Assembly (NCBI GenBank): GCA_041484525.1
Contig: JBGPHT010000143.1
Location: 1-19,454 of the forward strand
Source of the DNA: JBGPHT01 sp041484525
Lineage (GTDB): Bacteria > Acidobacteriota > Terriglobia > Bryobacterales > Bryobacteraceae
Reading direction: 5' to 3'
DNA length: 19,454 nt
Positions 1-8,614 of the stretch are shown here, one piece after another. Under the pieces are notes generated by a model that worked only from the letters and a program-made list of their open reading frames with translations, did not search any database and had not been told where the DNA came from. Every line of letters begins with the position of its first letter. The first letter of the stretch is position 1. Both the position numbers and the translations under genes were made by a program.

Positions 1-123
1 CGCCGTTGCTTGCACAATCGATACTTTCCGCGCCTGGATGAAGTGATCGCCGCAGTAGAAGCCGAGTTCGACCAATGGGCCGGTCGCAATGAAACACTAC
101 GCCGATTATGCGCAATTACTTAA
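1..123 (+). CDS. C-terminal fragment of an IS630-type transposase (partial at left edge)
   Basis: Reading frame 1 is open from the first base to a TAA at 121-123. It encodes about 40 residues including HNRYFPRLDEVIAAVEAEF and ending in LRRLCAIT. The H-N-x-Y-F start followed by an amphipathic helix and an L-R-R-L tail resembles the extreme C-terminus of IS630/DDE-superfamily transposases, downstream of the last catalytic acidic residue. The catalytic core lies outside the window, so intactness cannot be judged. The frame stops only 10 nt from the convergent tolC stop, so any right-hand terminal inverted repeat must lie in or next to the tolC 3' end. The family call rests on a short stretch recognised by eye. 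Confidence 0.55.
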   Translation, partial: RRCLHNRYFPRLDEVIAAVEAEFDQWAGRNETLRRLCAIT

Positions 124-133
124 GTCGCTGTGT

Positions 134-1420
134 TTAGTCCGCCTGCAGCGCCGCCAGCAATGCTCCCGTCAACCGCAGCACGTTCCACCGCGCCTTCTCG
201 ACGGCATACTGCGCGTCGTAAAAGGCAATCCACTTTTCGTTCTCGGCGACGCGGGCCGGCGCCACTTGCGAAAGCGTGAGGCGGCCTTCCTGCATCTGCG
301 CCAGATTGACGCTCAACTGCTCGCGAGCGACCTCGAGATCGAGCCGCGCCACTTCGGCGGCAGTCTCCGCCTTCTTCGCGTCGCGGAAGGATTGCTGCAG
401 GTCGGTCGAGATGCGGCTGCGCGTATTCGCGATCTCCAGACGAAGCCGCGTGATGTCGGTCTGTGTCTGCGCCATCTGCGCGTTCACACCGGGTCCGGCC
501 AACAGGGGCAACTGAAAGGAAATGCCGATTTCACCGTTGTTGCGCTGGAACGTGCGGAAGTACCGATCGTAATTGTTGTACTTGGCGAAGAGCCCGTACT
601 GCGCCACCAGGTCCACACGGGGCAGCCGGGCAGCTTTCTGGCCGCGCATCTCGAGGTTCTTCGAAACGATCTGCGATTCGAGGCGCCGCAGGTCCTTGTT
701 GGACTCGAGTGCGGAGCGGATAGCCGCCTCTTCGGATGGGGGCAGCACCGGCGCGCGGCGCTCCTCATCGACGGGCCGCACACGATCGTCAGGCGGGAAT
801 CCGAGCGCCACCGCTAGCATGGTCTCGAAGCCCGCCTGGTCAGCATCCAGGCTTTCGGCGAACTGGCGCGCGCGAGCGATGTTGAGCTCCGCCTGCTTCT
901 GCGCCAACGGAAGTGCGCGTCCCTCCGCCACCTGAGCCTGCACGGTCTCGAGCACCTTCTGGAGACTCTCCGCGTCCTTCCGCGCCAGGGCGCCCACCCG
1001 CGCCGCCCGCGCGGCATCCAGGTACACCGAAGCCGCGCGGTAGGCCACTTCCTCCCGCTTACTGGTGGTGGCCAAGGCGGCCCCGCGCGCGTCTTCCCTG
1101 GCCTGCGCGATCTGGAAGCGCTGCGGCTGGTTGAACAGGTATTGCGCGGCGTGCGCCTGCACGATGCTCGGCGCCGAGCCGTCGATGCTCATCGGAAAAC
1201 CGTTGGTGTAAGCGAGGCCGCTGCCCACCACGACGCGCGGGAAGAACGGGTCCTTGGCCACGCGAATGGACTGCCGCGCCTTCTCTTCATCCAGGCGGGA
1301 CAACGCCAGATCTGGATTCTGCTTCAGCGCCGTCTCGACGGCTTGGCGCAAAGTCATAGGACGAACTTCGGCGCGGAGCAGACCGCTTACGGCCAGAAAG
1401 AGGACCGCTGGTTTGAACAT
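134..1420 (-). CDS. TolC-family outer membrane efflux protein
   Basis: This 428-residue protein begins with a short signal peptide (MFKPAVLFLAVSGLLRA, probable cleavage before EVRP). It then shows the two-part architecture of outer membrane efflux proteins: the N-terminal motif LRQAVETALKQNPDLALSR, long Ala/Gln/Glu-rich coiled-coil helices, and a second half starting near IRSALESNKDLRRLESQI. Length and layout match typical TolC/OEP monomers, which trimerise into a periplasm-spanning channel serving RND, MFP or type I exporters. No pump or adaptor gene is adjacent. The ATG lies 29 nt downstream of the pyc stop on the same strand, so co-transcription with pyc is likely. No clear Shine-Dalgarno precedes it. 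The C-terminus looks complete although a transposase tail ends 10 nt beyond the stop. Its export partner and substrate are unknown. Confidence 0.9.
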   Translation of the reverse strand: MFKPAVLFLAVSGLLRAEVRPMTLRQAVETALKQNPDLALSRLDEEKARQSIRVAKDPFFPRVVVGSGLAYTNGFPMSIDGSAPSIVQAHAAQYLFNQPQRFQIAQAREDARGAALATTSKREEVAYRAASVYLDAARAARVGALARKDAESLQKVLETVQAQVAEGRALPLAQKQAELNIARARQFAESLDADQAGFETMLAVALGFPPDDRVRPVDEERRAPVLPPSEEAAIRSALESNKDLRRLESQIVSKNLEMRGQKAARLPRVDLVAQYGLFAKYNNYDRYFRTFQRNNGEIGISFQLPLLAGPGVNAQMAQTQTDITRLRLEIANTRSRISTDLQQSFRDAKKAETAAEVARLDLEVAREQLSVNLAQMQEGRLTLSQVAPARVAENEKWIAFYDAQYAVEKARWNVLRLTGALLAALQAD

Positions 1421-1432
1421 ATTTCGATTGTA

Positions 1433-1450
1433 GCCGCGGGTTGTCGCGGC
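1433..1450. other. Small hairpin between pyc and tolC
   Basis: GCCGCG (1433-1438) and CGCGGC (1445-1450) form a perfect 6-bp stem with a 6-nt loop, and the last base overlaps the pyc stop codon. There is no T-run after it on the minus strand, so it is not a convincing terminator. It could attenuate readthrough or stabilise the 3' end of the pyc message before tolC. In DNA this GC-rich, chance remains possible. Confidence 0.3.
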
Positions 1451-4400
1451 TATTCGATCGACAGCAGCAGGTCCTTGGCGTCCACGTGTTGTCCCGGCTG
1501 CACCAGCAACTGCTTCACCGTGCCGGCCACAGGCGCGTACACCGTGCTCTGCATCTTCATGGCTTCCATCACCAGCAGGCGGTCGCCCTTCTTCAACTGC
1601 TGCCCGAGCTGCACGCCGACGGTCGACACCACGCCCGGAATCGGCGCGCCGATCTGGCCCGGCTGGTTCGGATCGGCCTTGGGCTTGGCTTCCTCCCGCA
1701 CCTCCAGGCTGCGGTCGCGCACCGTAACCTCGCGCGGCTGCCCGTTCAGCTCATAGAACACCGTACGCGTACCGTCGGGGTGCGGCTCGCTCACGGTCTG
1801 GAACTTGATCACCAGCGACTTGCCGGCCTCGAGTTCCACCGCGACGTCCGTGCCGCGCTCCATCCCGTAGAAAAACTGCGGCGTGGGAATCACGTCCACG
1901 TCGCCGTACATCTGGTGGGAGCGCGCGTACTTGAGGAAGACGTCGGGATACATCAGGTAGCTGAGCACTTCGTCGTGCGCCGGCTTGCGGCCGATTTTCT
2001 TCTCCACGGCCGCCGCGGTCTCCGCCAGATCCACCTTGGGAAGCTTCGCGCCCGGGCGTCCCCGCTCCGGTTTCGCGCCGCGCAGAATAATCTTCTGTAG
2101 CGGCTTGGGCCACCCGCCATCAGGCTCGCCCAACGACCCCATGAACATGTCGATCACGCCCGTGGGCAAGGTCAGGTTGTGATCGGGCGTGAGGTTCGCG
2201 AACTGCTCCATGGTCATGTTGTTGTTGACCAGGAAGATGGCCATGTCGCCCACCACCTTGCTCGAGGGCGTCACCTTCACGATGTCGCCGAACGCCAGGT
2301 TGACATCGGCGTAGGTGCGCGCAATCTCGTGCCAGCGGTCGCCCAGTCCCATGGATTCCGCCTGCTCTTTCAGGTTGGTGTACTGCCCGCCCGGCATCTC
2401 GTGGATGTAGACTTCGGCGGTGCCGGACTTCGGGCCGCTGTCGAACGGCGCGTAGAACTCGCGCACTACTTCCCAGTAATCGGCGCACTGGTTCAACGCG
2501 TCCAGGTCGACGCCGGTCGCACGCCGCGTGTGGTCGAGCGCGGCCACTATGGAATTGAGATTCGGCTGGCTGGTGCCGCCGCTCATGGAAGCGATCGCGC
2601 CGTCCGCTGCGTGGACTCCCGCCTCCGCCGCCTTCAGCACCGAGGCCGCGTTGATGCCGCTGGTATCGTGCGTGTGGAAGTGGATCGGGATCCCGACTTC
2701 CTGCCGCAGCGCCTTCACCAGTTTCTCGGCGGCGAACGGCCGGCAGAGCCCCGCCATGTCCTTGATGGCCAGAACGTGCGCACCCATGCGCTCCAGCTCC
2801 TTCGCCATCCGGACGTAGTATTCGAGCGAGTACTTGTCGCGCTTGGGATCGAGAATATTGCCTGTGTAGCAGATGGCCGCCTCGCACACGGACTTCGTCC
2901 GGCGCACCGCTGCCATCGACGCCTTCATGTTGGGCAGCCAGTTGAGCGAGTCGAAAATGCGGAAAATATCGATGCCCTGCGCCGCCGCTTCATAGATAAA
3001 TTCGGCCACGACGTTGTCCGGGTACGCCGTGTAGCCCACCGCGTTCGAGGCGCGCAGCAGCATCTGGAAACAGATGTTGGGGATGGCATGGCGCAGCCGC
3101 CGCAGGCGCACGAACGGGTCCTCGTGCAGGAAACGCATGGTGACGTCGAAGGTGGCGCCGCCCCACATTTCCAGGCTGAAGAGGTCGTGCAGGCGATGCG
3201 CCACGAAGTTGGCGATGGCCATCGCGTCGTAGGTGCGGACGCGCGTCGCCAGCAGCGATTGGTGCGCGTCGCGGAACGTGGTGTCGGTCAGAAGCAGCCG
3301 CCGCTGCCGCAGCATCCATTGCGCGAAGCCCTCCGGTCCCATCCGCTGCAGAAGCTGGCGCGTGCCGTCGGGCGGCGGCGCCGGATCGTAGAGCGGCACC
3401 GGCGGCGTGCGCAGACGCAAGGGAACCGGCTTCCCGGCCACCGTCGGATTGCCGTTGACGATCGTATCCGCAAGGAACGCCAGCAGCCTGGTGGCGCGGT
3501 CGCGGCGCGGCACGAAGCGGAAGAGCGCGGGCGTTTCCTCGAGCCATCGCGTGGTGACGCGGCCATCCTGGAAGTCAGGGTGGTTGACCACGTTTTCCAG
3601 AAACGGAATGTTGGTCTTGACGCCGCGCACGCGGAACTCGCGCAGCGCGCGGTCCATGCGCTGGCAGGCGTGGCGGAACTCGCGACCCCAGGCCGTGGTC
3701 TTCACCAGCAGCGAATCATAGTAGGGCGTGATCACGGCGCCGCTGTACGCCGAGCCGCCATCGAGGCGGATCCCAAAACCCGCCGGCGACCGGTACGTCG
3801 AAAGCTTGCCGTAATCGGGTACGAAATTGTTGGCCGGGTCTTCGGTAGTGATGCGGCACTGCAGCGCGTACCCGTAGAGCGGCACATTTTCCTGGCTCGG
3901 CAGGTTCATCTCCGGGCCATGCAGGTCAAGCCCCTGCGCCACCTGGATCTGGCAGCGCACCAGGTCGATGCCGGTCACCATTTCGGTGACGGTGTGCTCC
4001 ACCTGAATGCGCGGATTGACCTCGATGAAGTACCACGCGCCGGTATCGGCATCCACCAGAAACTCGACCGTGCCGGCGTTGTAGTAACCCGCGGCACGCG
4101 CCAGTTTGACTGCCGCGTCCGCCAGCGCCGTGCGAATCGAGGGATCGAGCGACACCGCCGGCGCTACCTCCACGACTTTCTGATGCCGCCGCTGCACCGA
4201 GCAATCGCGTTCGTAGAGATGCAGAATATTGCCGTGGCGGTCGCCCAGGATCTGCACTTCGATGTGCCGCGCGCGGCGCACAAAGCGCTCGATGAAGACC
4301 GCGTCGTTGCCGAACGACGCCAACGCTTCGCGGCGCGCCTCCTCCAGCCGCCCTGCGAAATCGGCCGCCTTCTCGACTACGCGCATGCCGCGCCCACCGC

Positions 4401-4887
4401 CTCCGAACGCCGCCTTGACGATCAGGGGGAATCCGATCTCACCCGCGACTTTCTCCGCCTGCTTCGGATTCGAGATGGCCTGCGCAGTCCCCGGCACCAC
4501 CGGGATGCCCGCCTTCTCGGCCAATCGCCGCGCCGCCGTCTTGTCGCCCAGCAGTTCCAGCAACTCCGCGCCGGGCCCGATGAAGGTGATGCCGGCGCGC
4601 TCGCAAGCCCGCGGCAGCCCCGGATTCTCGGAAAGGAATCCGTACCCGGGGTGGATGGCGTCGACCCCTTTTTCCTTCGCCAGGGCGACGATGCCTTCGA
4701 AATCGAGGTACGCCTCGACGGGTCCCTTGCCCTGTCCGATCAGGTAAGCTTCATCGGCCTTGAACCGGTGCAGTCCGAGCCGGTCTTCCTGCGAATAAAC
4801 GGCCACCGTGCGCAGCCCGAGTTCATTGGCCGCGCGCAGAATGCGAATAGCAATTTCGCTTCGGTTGAGTGCAAGAAGTTTTTTCAT
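1450..4887 (-). CDS. pyc: Pyruvate carboxylase, single-chain
   Basis: This biotin enzyme carboxylates pyruvate to oxaloacetate using ATP and bicarbonate, an anaplerotic reaction in the cytoplasm. The 1145 residues match the usual length. In order they hold a biotin carboxylase domain (about 1-450) with glycine loop FGGGGRGM at 161-168 and the signature FIEVNPRIQVEHTVTEM. Next is a carboxyltransferase barrel (about 530-800) with Asp540 in DTTFRDAHQS, Lys709 in AIKDMAGL (the carbamylated metal-ligand position) and His738/His740 in HTHDTSG. A conserved carboxylase/allosteric region follows, and the C-terminal biotinyl domain has EAMKM with biotin-acceptor Lys1111. All key residues are present. 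The ATG at 4887 begins exactly at the family's usual N-terminus (KKLLALNRSEIAIRI). No strong Shine-Dalgarno is seen. It is probably transcribed with tolC. Confidence 0.97.
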   Translation of the reverse strand: MKKLLALNRSEIAIRILRAANELGLRTVAVYSQEDRLGLHRFKADEAYLIGQGKGPVEAYLDFEGIVALAKEKGVDAIHPGYGFLSENPGLPRACERAGITFIGPGAELLELLGDKTAARRLAEKAGIPVVPGTAQAISNPKQAEKVAGEIGFPLIVKAAFGGGGRGMRVVEKAADFAGRLEEARREALASFGNDAVFIERFVRRARHIEVQILGDRHGNILHLYERDCSVQRRHQKVVEVAPAVSLDPSIRTALADAAVKLARAAGYYNAGTVEFLVDADTGAWYFIEVNPRIQVEHTVTEMVTGIDLVRCQIQVAQGLDLHGPEMNLPSQENVPLYGYALQCRITTEDPANNFVPDYGKLSTYRSPAGFGIRLDGGSAYSGAVITPYYDSLLVKTTAWGREFRHACQRMDRALREFRVRGVKTNIPFLENVVNHPDFQDGRVTTRWLEETPALFRFVPRRDRATRLLAFLADTIVNGNPTVAGKPVPLRLRTPPVPLYDPAPPPDGTRQLLQRMGPEGFAQWMLRQRRLLLTDTTFRDAHQSLLATRVRTYDAMAIANFVAHRLHDLFSLEMWGGATFDVTMRFLHEDPFVRLRRLRHAIPNICFQMLLRASNAVGYTAYPDNVVAEFIYEAAAQGIDIFRIFDSLNWLPNMKASMAAVRRTKSVCEAAICYTGNILDPKRDKYSLEYYVRMAKELERMGAHVLAIKDMAGLCRPFAAEKLVKALRQEVGIPIHFHTHDTSGINAASVLKAAEAGVHAADGAIASMSGGTSQPNLNSIVAALDHTRRATGVDLDALNQCADYWEVVREFYAPFDSGPKSGTAEVYIHEMPGGQYTNLKEQAESMGLGDRWHEIARTYADVNLAFGDIVKVTPSSKVVGDMAIFLVNNNMTMEQFANLTPDHNLTLPTGVIDMFMGSLGEPDGGWPKPLQKIILRGAKPERGRPGAKLPKVDLAETAAAVEKKIGRKPAHDEVLSYLMYPDVFLKYARSHQMYGDVDVIPTPQFFYGMERGTDVAVELEAGKSLVIKFQTVSEPHPDGTRTVFYELNGQPREVTVRDRSLEVREEAKPKADPNQPGQIGAPIPGVVSTVGVQLGQQLKKGDRLLVMEAMKMQSTVYAPVAGTVKQLLVQPGQHVDAKDLLLSIE

Positions 4888-4905
4888 GGGCCAAACGGAG
4901 GCGTG

Positions 4906-4923
4906 CTGCTAAGAGGATAGCAG
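4906..4923. other. Short dyad upstream of pyc
   Basis: CTGCTA (4906-4911) and TAGCAG (4918-4923) are perfect 6-bp arms around a 6-nt centre, about 20 nt upstream of the pyc start. It lies in the presumed leader or promoter region and could be an operator or leader hairpin. No recognised regulator box matches it, and I could not place -35/-10 boxes around it with confidence. Confidence 0.25.
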
Positions 4924-4940
4924 AGGGCCAAGAAATTCAG

Positions 4941-5019
4941 GCCGCAGATGAACACGGATTCACGCTGATAAGAACTTCTCTTTTCTTCTTATTCGTGTCC
5001 GTCTGTGTGCATCGGTGGC
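4941..5019. repeat. Imperfect long inverted repeat with 10-nt sub-periodicity
   Basis: The left arm (4941-4974) and right arm (4986-5019) are each 34 nt, and 24 of 34 positions pair around an 11-nt pyrimidine-rich loop. Both ends are perfect for several bases (GCC...GGC outside, ATAAGAA/TTCTTAT inside). Within the arms, units beginning GAT recur every 10 nt (GATGAACACG, GATTCACGCT, GATAAGAACT). The element starts 4 nt beyond the PIG-L stop and fills most of the gap before pyc. From memory it resembles GATGAACGCG/GATAAG-type intergenic palindromes scattered in several environmental bacterial genomes. It may terminate the PIG-L transcript or be a miniature mobile or repeat element. Confidence 0.6.
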
Positions 5020-5023
5020 CCGA

Positions 5024-7630
5024 CTACTTGGCGCTGAGCATGTTGGCGAACAAACGGTATGCTCCGGGCACGCCAGAGGGCAATTGCCGGAACCACGCCC
5101 ACGACGTAAAGATGTATACACCTTTGCCGTAGCGGGTCCACAGCTCGCCGCCTTCCATCGGATCTTCGCCGGGGTCATGCGCGGACAGCACGGTCTGGTA
5201 GCGCGGGTCCCATTGCGTGGCGAAGTAGAGGCCGCGCTCTTGAATCCAGCCCTCAAAATCCTTGGGCGTGATGTGATTCGGATACTGCAGCAGCGGGCTG
5301 TCCACATGCGGGAAGGCGACGGGCGCCTCCTCCACCGTGACGCGAAAACGCGTGCCGGGCGGAACGGTGAACGGATACGGCCCCATGTTGAGCGCGTTGT
5401 CGCCGGTGTTGTATTGCACCACATAGGTGCCGCCGTTCTTGACGTAGTCGAGCAGGCGCTGCTGGTTGGCGCGCAGGTCGGCGCGCACATTGTAGGCGCG
5501 CACGCCGGCCACGATGGCATCGAAGCGCGACAGGTCGCCCTGGTCGAGATCCGTCTTGCTGAGGAGCGTGACGTCGAGGCCGAGCTGGCGGAGCGCTTCC
5601 GGCATTTCGTCGCCCGCGCCCATGATGTAGGCGACTTTCTTCGCGCTGACGCTGATATTCGAGCGCACCGCCTTGATGTCGGACGGCGGAAACAGCGTCT
5701 GCGCGGGGAAGTGCGAATACGAGATCACCTGCATGCCGGATGCAATCTCGCGCCCTCCCACCGACGCCACGGCGCGTACGGAGGCCGCACTTTCGCCGGC
5801 CGGCGGCGTCACTTCGAATGTGAGCTCCTGCTGCTCGCCCGCCACCGCCACCTTGAAAGGTTGCGATTGCGGCTCCGCCTTCCATCCCGCGGGCAGCGTG
5901 AGTTTCAGTTCGCCGGCGGCGTTGGCCACGTTCGCCTTCACCGCCACATGCACCCTGCGCGGCTCGGCCTTCGGGAAAACGGCGACCGGTTCGGGCAGGT
6001 CCACCGCCACCGCGGGGACCACGACCAGCGGCCTCACACGCTCGCCTTCGGACTGTTCGGCATAGCGGTACTCGACGGGACGCACGACTTCGAAGGGCGT
6101 GCCGTCGATGGAAAACTTCGCGCGCACTCGTAACACCGGTGGCGTGTCGGCCAGGCCGATGAGATGTTGATCGTCGACCGTGTACACATCGCGGGTGGGA
6201 GGCTTCACCAGCCAGAACGGCTGGGAGAAAGGCTGCGCGGCAGGTACCGCATGAGTGAACTCGACGTTGGCGCTCTGGTTGTAGCCGAGCTTCGCCGGCT
6301 TCACCGGCAGCGGCTCGTTCCACATACCCTCGACGGCAGCGCCATCGAACGAGATCGTCATCGGGGAACGGTTCATCACGGTGGTATTAATGGTGAGCTG
6401 CGCGCCGGGCGTCACGTCGTGCACGCGAGGCTGCGCATCGATCCAGAGACCGGCGCACGCCGCGATGGCGTTGTCCAGTTGGGTCAGCTTGACCTGCCCC
6501 AGCGGATCGTTGATGGCGGCGATCAATGGCCGGGCCTTTAGCAGATAAGGAATTGCCTTCTCGGGGTGCGCCGGATCGAAGCTGCGAATGGCATCTTCTA
6601 TGATGGGGCCGATGGCGGCGCCGCCGGGCAGGCGGTTCCACGTGGTGTCGATGCCGTCAAACAGATCTTTCGAAGCGGCATCGCCACCCAACAGGACAAA
6701 GGGCGTCCGCGCCGCGTTCCCCGGCCTGCGCATGGCGCCGGTGCCCTGGCTGTGATGCATGCTGCGGCTGAGAACCGCGATTTCGTCGTACGAGTAGCCC
6801 AGGATCGGATTGAAAGCGCCTGTGTCGGCTTCGCCCGAAGGCGGCAGGACCGGCGCGGGCGGTAGTTGCTGTTGCGCCGTCTGCTGTTGGCCGCGCCCGC
6901 CGCGTCCTCCCGGGGGTTGCCCCTGTCCGGGACCACTCGGGCCGCCCGGACCGCCGCGTCCGCCGAATCCACCAAAGCCGCCGGCCTGCACGATGCGCCG
7001 TACTTTCCAGGGCTGTACATATTTCAACTGCTCGGGAAACTGCTTCGGGTCGGCGGCAGCGGTGAACGCCTCCTTTCCCAGAATGGCTGAGACCTGATGC
7101 TGCCCGTGGCCGTCGCGGGGGGTACCGGAGAATACCAGGACGATGACATCGGGGCGGTACCTCCGTATGATCCAGACCACGTCGGAGAGGATGCGGTCGT
7201 GTCCCCACTTGTCCAGCGTCTCGGCGGCCGTCTTGGTGAAGCCGAAGTCGATGGCGCGCGTGAAGAACTGCTCCGCCCCGTCGATGCGGCGCGCGGCCAG
7301 TAATTCCTGGGTGCGAATGATGCCCATTTGCGCTCCCTGCTCGGAGCCGATCAGGTTCTGGCCGCCCTCGCCACGCGTCACAGAAAGATAGGCCGTCCGC
7401 ATGTAGCGGCCGCGCGCGAAGTAGGCGAGAACGGCGGTGCGCTCGTCGTCGGGATGGGCGGCGATCATGAGCACCGTGCCCAACTCGTTCAACTTGTGGA
7501 GCGATTGCTCGATTTCCACCGCTCCCGAGAAGGGCCGCTGCGCTTTCGCTGGTACTAATGCTGCCAGTATCAGGGCAAACAGAAGAAACCTGGCAAGGGA
7601 CTTGCTCATCGAAGTCATCAGATAGTCCAT
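5024..7630 (-). CDS. Secreted PIG-L family deacetylase (large, multidomain)
   Basis: Numbering is from the ATG at 7630 (868 aa). A signal peptide (FLLFALILAALVPAKAQ) precedes a PIG-L/LmbE domain with the metal-binding AHPDDE motif (HPDDE 59-63) and a second metal site, HGQH, at 175-178. This family hydrolyses N-acetyl groups of sugars in a zinc-dependent reaction. A Gly/Pro/Gln-rich segment (about 217-264) interrupts the sequence. It is followed by more domain sequence, an Ig/NEW3-like region (TLPAGWKAEPQSQPF) and a C-terminal segment resembling a class I glutamine-amidotransferase fold (KVAYIMGAGDEMPEALRQLG to GGTYVVQYNTGD), with no obvious catalytic triad. The true substrate is unknown. The frame extends to a GTG at 7648, with ATGs at 7630, 7618 and 7609. 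None has a clean Shine-Dalgarno. The divergent neighbour argues against the longest form. Confidence 0.88.
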   Translation of the reverse strand: MDYLMTSMSKSLARFLLFALILAALVPAKAQRPFSGAVEIEQSLHKLNELGTVLMIAAHPDDERTAVLAYFARGRYMRTAYLSVTRGEGGQNLIGSEQGAQMGIIRTQELLAARRIDGAEQFFTRAIDFGFTKTAAETLDKWGHDRILSDVVWIIRRYRPDVIVLVFSGTPRDGHGQHQVSAILGKEAFTAAADPKQFPEQLKYVQPWKVRRIVQAGGFGGFGGRGGPGGPSGPGQGQPPGGRGGRGQQQTAQQQLPPAPVLPPSGEADTGAFNPILGYSYDEIAVLSRSMHHSQGTGAMRRPGNAARTPFVLLGGDAASKDLFDGIDTTWNRLPGGAAIGPIIEDAIRSFDPAHPEKAIPYLLKARPLIAAINDPLGQVKLTQLDNAIAACAGLWIDAQPRVHDVTPGAQLTINTTVMNRSPMTISFDGAAVEGMWNEPLPVKPAKLGYNQSANVEFTHAVPAAQPFSQPFWLVKPPTRDVYTVDDQHLIGLADTPPVLRVRAKFSIDGTPFEVVRPVEYRYAEQSEGERVRPLVVVPAVAVDLPEPVAVFPKAEPRRVHVAVKANVANAAGELKLTLPAGWKAEPQSQPFKVAVAGEQQELTFEVTPPAGESAASVRAVASVGGREIASGMQVISYSHFPAQTLFPPSDIKAVRSNISVSAKKVAYIMGAGDEMPEALRQLGLDVTLLSKTDLDQGDLSRFDAIVAGVRAYNVRADLRANQQRLLDYVKNGGTYVVQYNTGDNALNMGPYPFTVPPGTRFRVTVEEAPVAFPHVDSPLLQYPNHITPKDFEGWIQERGLYFATQWDPRYQTVLSAHDPGEDPMEGGELWTRYGKGVYIFTSWAWFRQLPSGVPGAYRLFANMLSAK

Positions 7631-7690
7631 TCTACGACGGGATTCCACCTGAGAATGGGGAGCCCGGCGGGAATGGCGCTAGGAGGGGTC

Positions 7691-8614
7691 ATGGGGGCTG
7701 CGCGCCACGTAGGCAGCTTTTTATCGGCTCTGCGCCGCATTTCGCGCCTCAAGAGAGGGGCGTTGCGCCCGGCGGGGACGTTGGTGGCCCCCCGGATCGG
7801 CCTCGCCCTCGGCGGTGGGTTCGCGCGCGGCATCGCCCACGCCGCGGTACTTCAGGTACTCGAAAGCAGCGGCATTCCCATTCATTGCGTCGCCGGGGTG
7901 AGCGCCGGATCGATTGTCGCCGCCGCGTATGCCAGCGGTACGACACCGGCCGAGATCGCCCGCGCCGGCTGTGCCATGCGATTCGGCGACGTAGGGCGCT
8001 GGAGCCTGTGCCGCATGGGCTTCGTTGCCAGCGAGCGCATGAAGTGGTTCCTCGAGCGCCTGCTGAAACGCTATCGCTTCGAAGAGATGCGGATTCCACT
8101 CGGAGTGCTGGCGACCGATCTGTGCACCGGCGAGTCTGTGCCCTTTCGCGATTCGGGCGACGTGTTTCTGCCGGTGCGCGCCAGTTGCTCCTATCCGGGG
8201 CTGTTTCAACCGGTGCGCTCGGACGGGCGGCTGCTGGTGGATGGCGCCATGAGCATGGAGATCCCGGCGCTGCTGGCGCGGCAGCTCGGCGCCACTCACG
8301 TCATTTCGGTCCACCTGCCCGTGCCGACGCCCGAAGTGCCCCCGAGCAACCTGTTCCAGGTGGTCAACCGGTGCTTCCAGGTGCTGCAAACCCAAAACGA
8401 ACAAGGCTGGCGATCGCAGAGCGACCTGGTGATTACGCCGGATGTACGCGGCATCGATTGGGACGCCTTTGGGTGCGGGCCCGCATTACTGAAGTCGGGC
8501 GAGGCGGCGGCACTGTCGGCTGTCCCGCTAGTGAAGAAGTGGTTGGAATCCGCGAATGGGGCACACGGGCCCGCACCGGCTCTGATGCCTACGCCAGATT
8601 CAGAACCTGCTTGA
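7691..8614 (+). CDS. Patatin-like phospholipase (RssA/NTE type)
   Basis: This is a predicted serine lipid acyl hydrolase of 307 residues. The patatin core shows the oxyanion loop GGGFARG at 41-47, the nucleophile elbow GVSAG at 69-73 (Ser71), and the second dyad residue Asp184 in VDGAMSMEIPALLA, so the Ser-Asp dyad is intact. The N-terminus is basic (RRISRLKR) with no clear signal peptide, so a cytoplasmic or membrane-associated enzyme is likely. I chose ATG 7691 because AGGAGG lies at 7681-7686. In-frame ATGs at 7655 and 7673 are weaker and would crowd the divergent PIG-L start. The last 26 nt overlap the convergent nuoB 3' end. The natural substrate cannot be told from sequence. Confidence 0.92.
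   Translation: MGAARHVGSFLSALRRISRLKRGALRPAGTLVAPRIGLALGGGFARGIAHAAVLQVLESSGIPIHCVAGVSAGSIVAAAYASGTTPAEIARAGCAMRFGDVGRWSLCRMGFVASERMKWFLERLLKRYRFEEMRIPLGVLATDLCTGESVPFRDSGDVFLPVRASCSYPGLFQPVRSDGRLLVDGAMSMEIPALLARQLGATHVISVHLPVPTPEVPPSNLFQVVNRCFQVLQTQNEQGWRSQSDLVITPDVRGIDWDAFGCGPALLKSGEAAALSAVPLVKKWLESANGAHGPAPALMPTPDSEPA

Noticed and set aside
2179..4920. A 913-codon open frame on the plus strand opposite pyc
   Set aside because: It is antisense to a clear pyruvate carboxylase with complete motifs. Its product is His/Arg/Val-rich without any domain, as expected for a shadow frame in GC-rich DNA.
5015..6133. A 372-codon plus-strand frame opposite the PIG-L gene
   Set aside because: The composition is Arg/His-rich and low in meaning, and the PIG-L frame explains the region fully.
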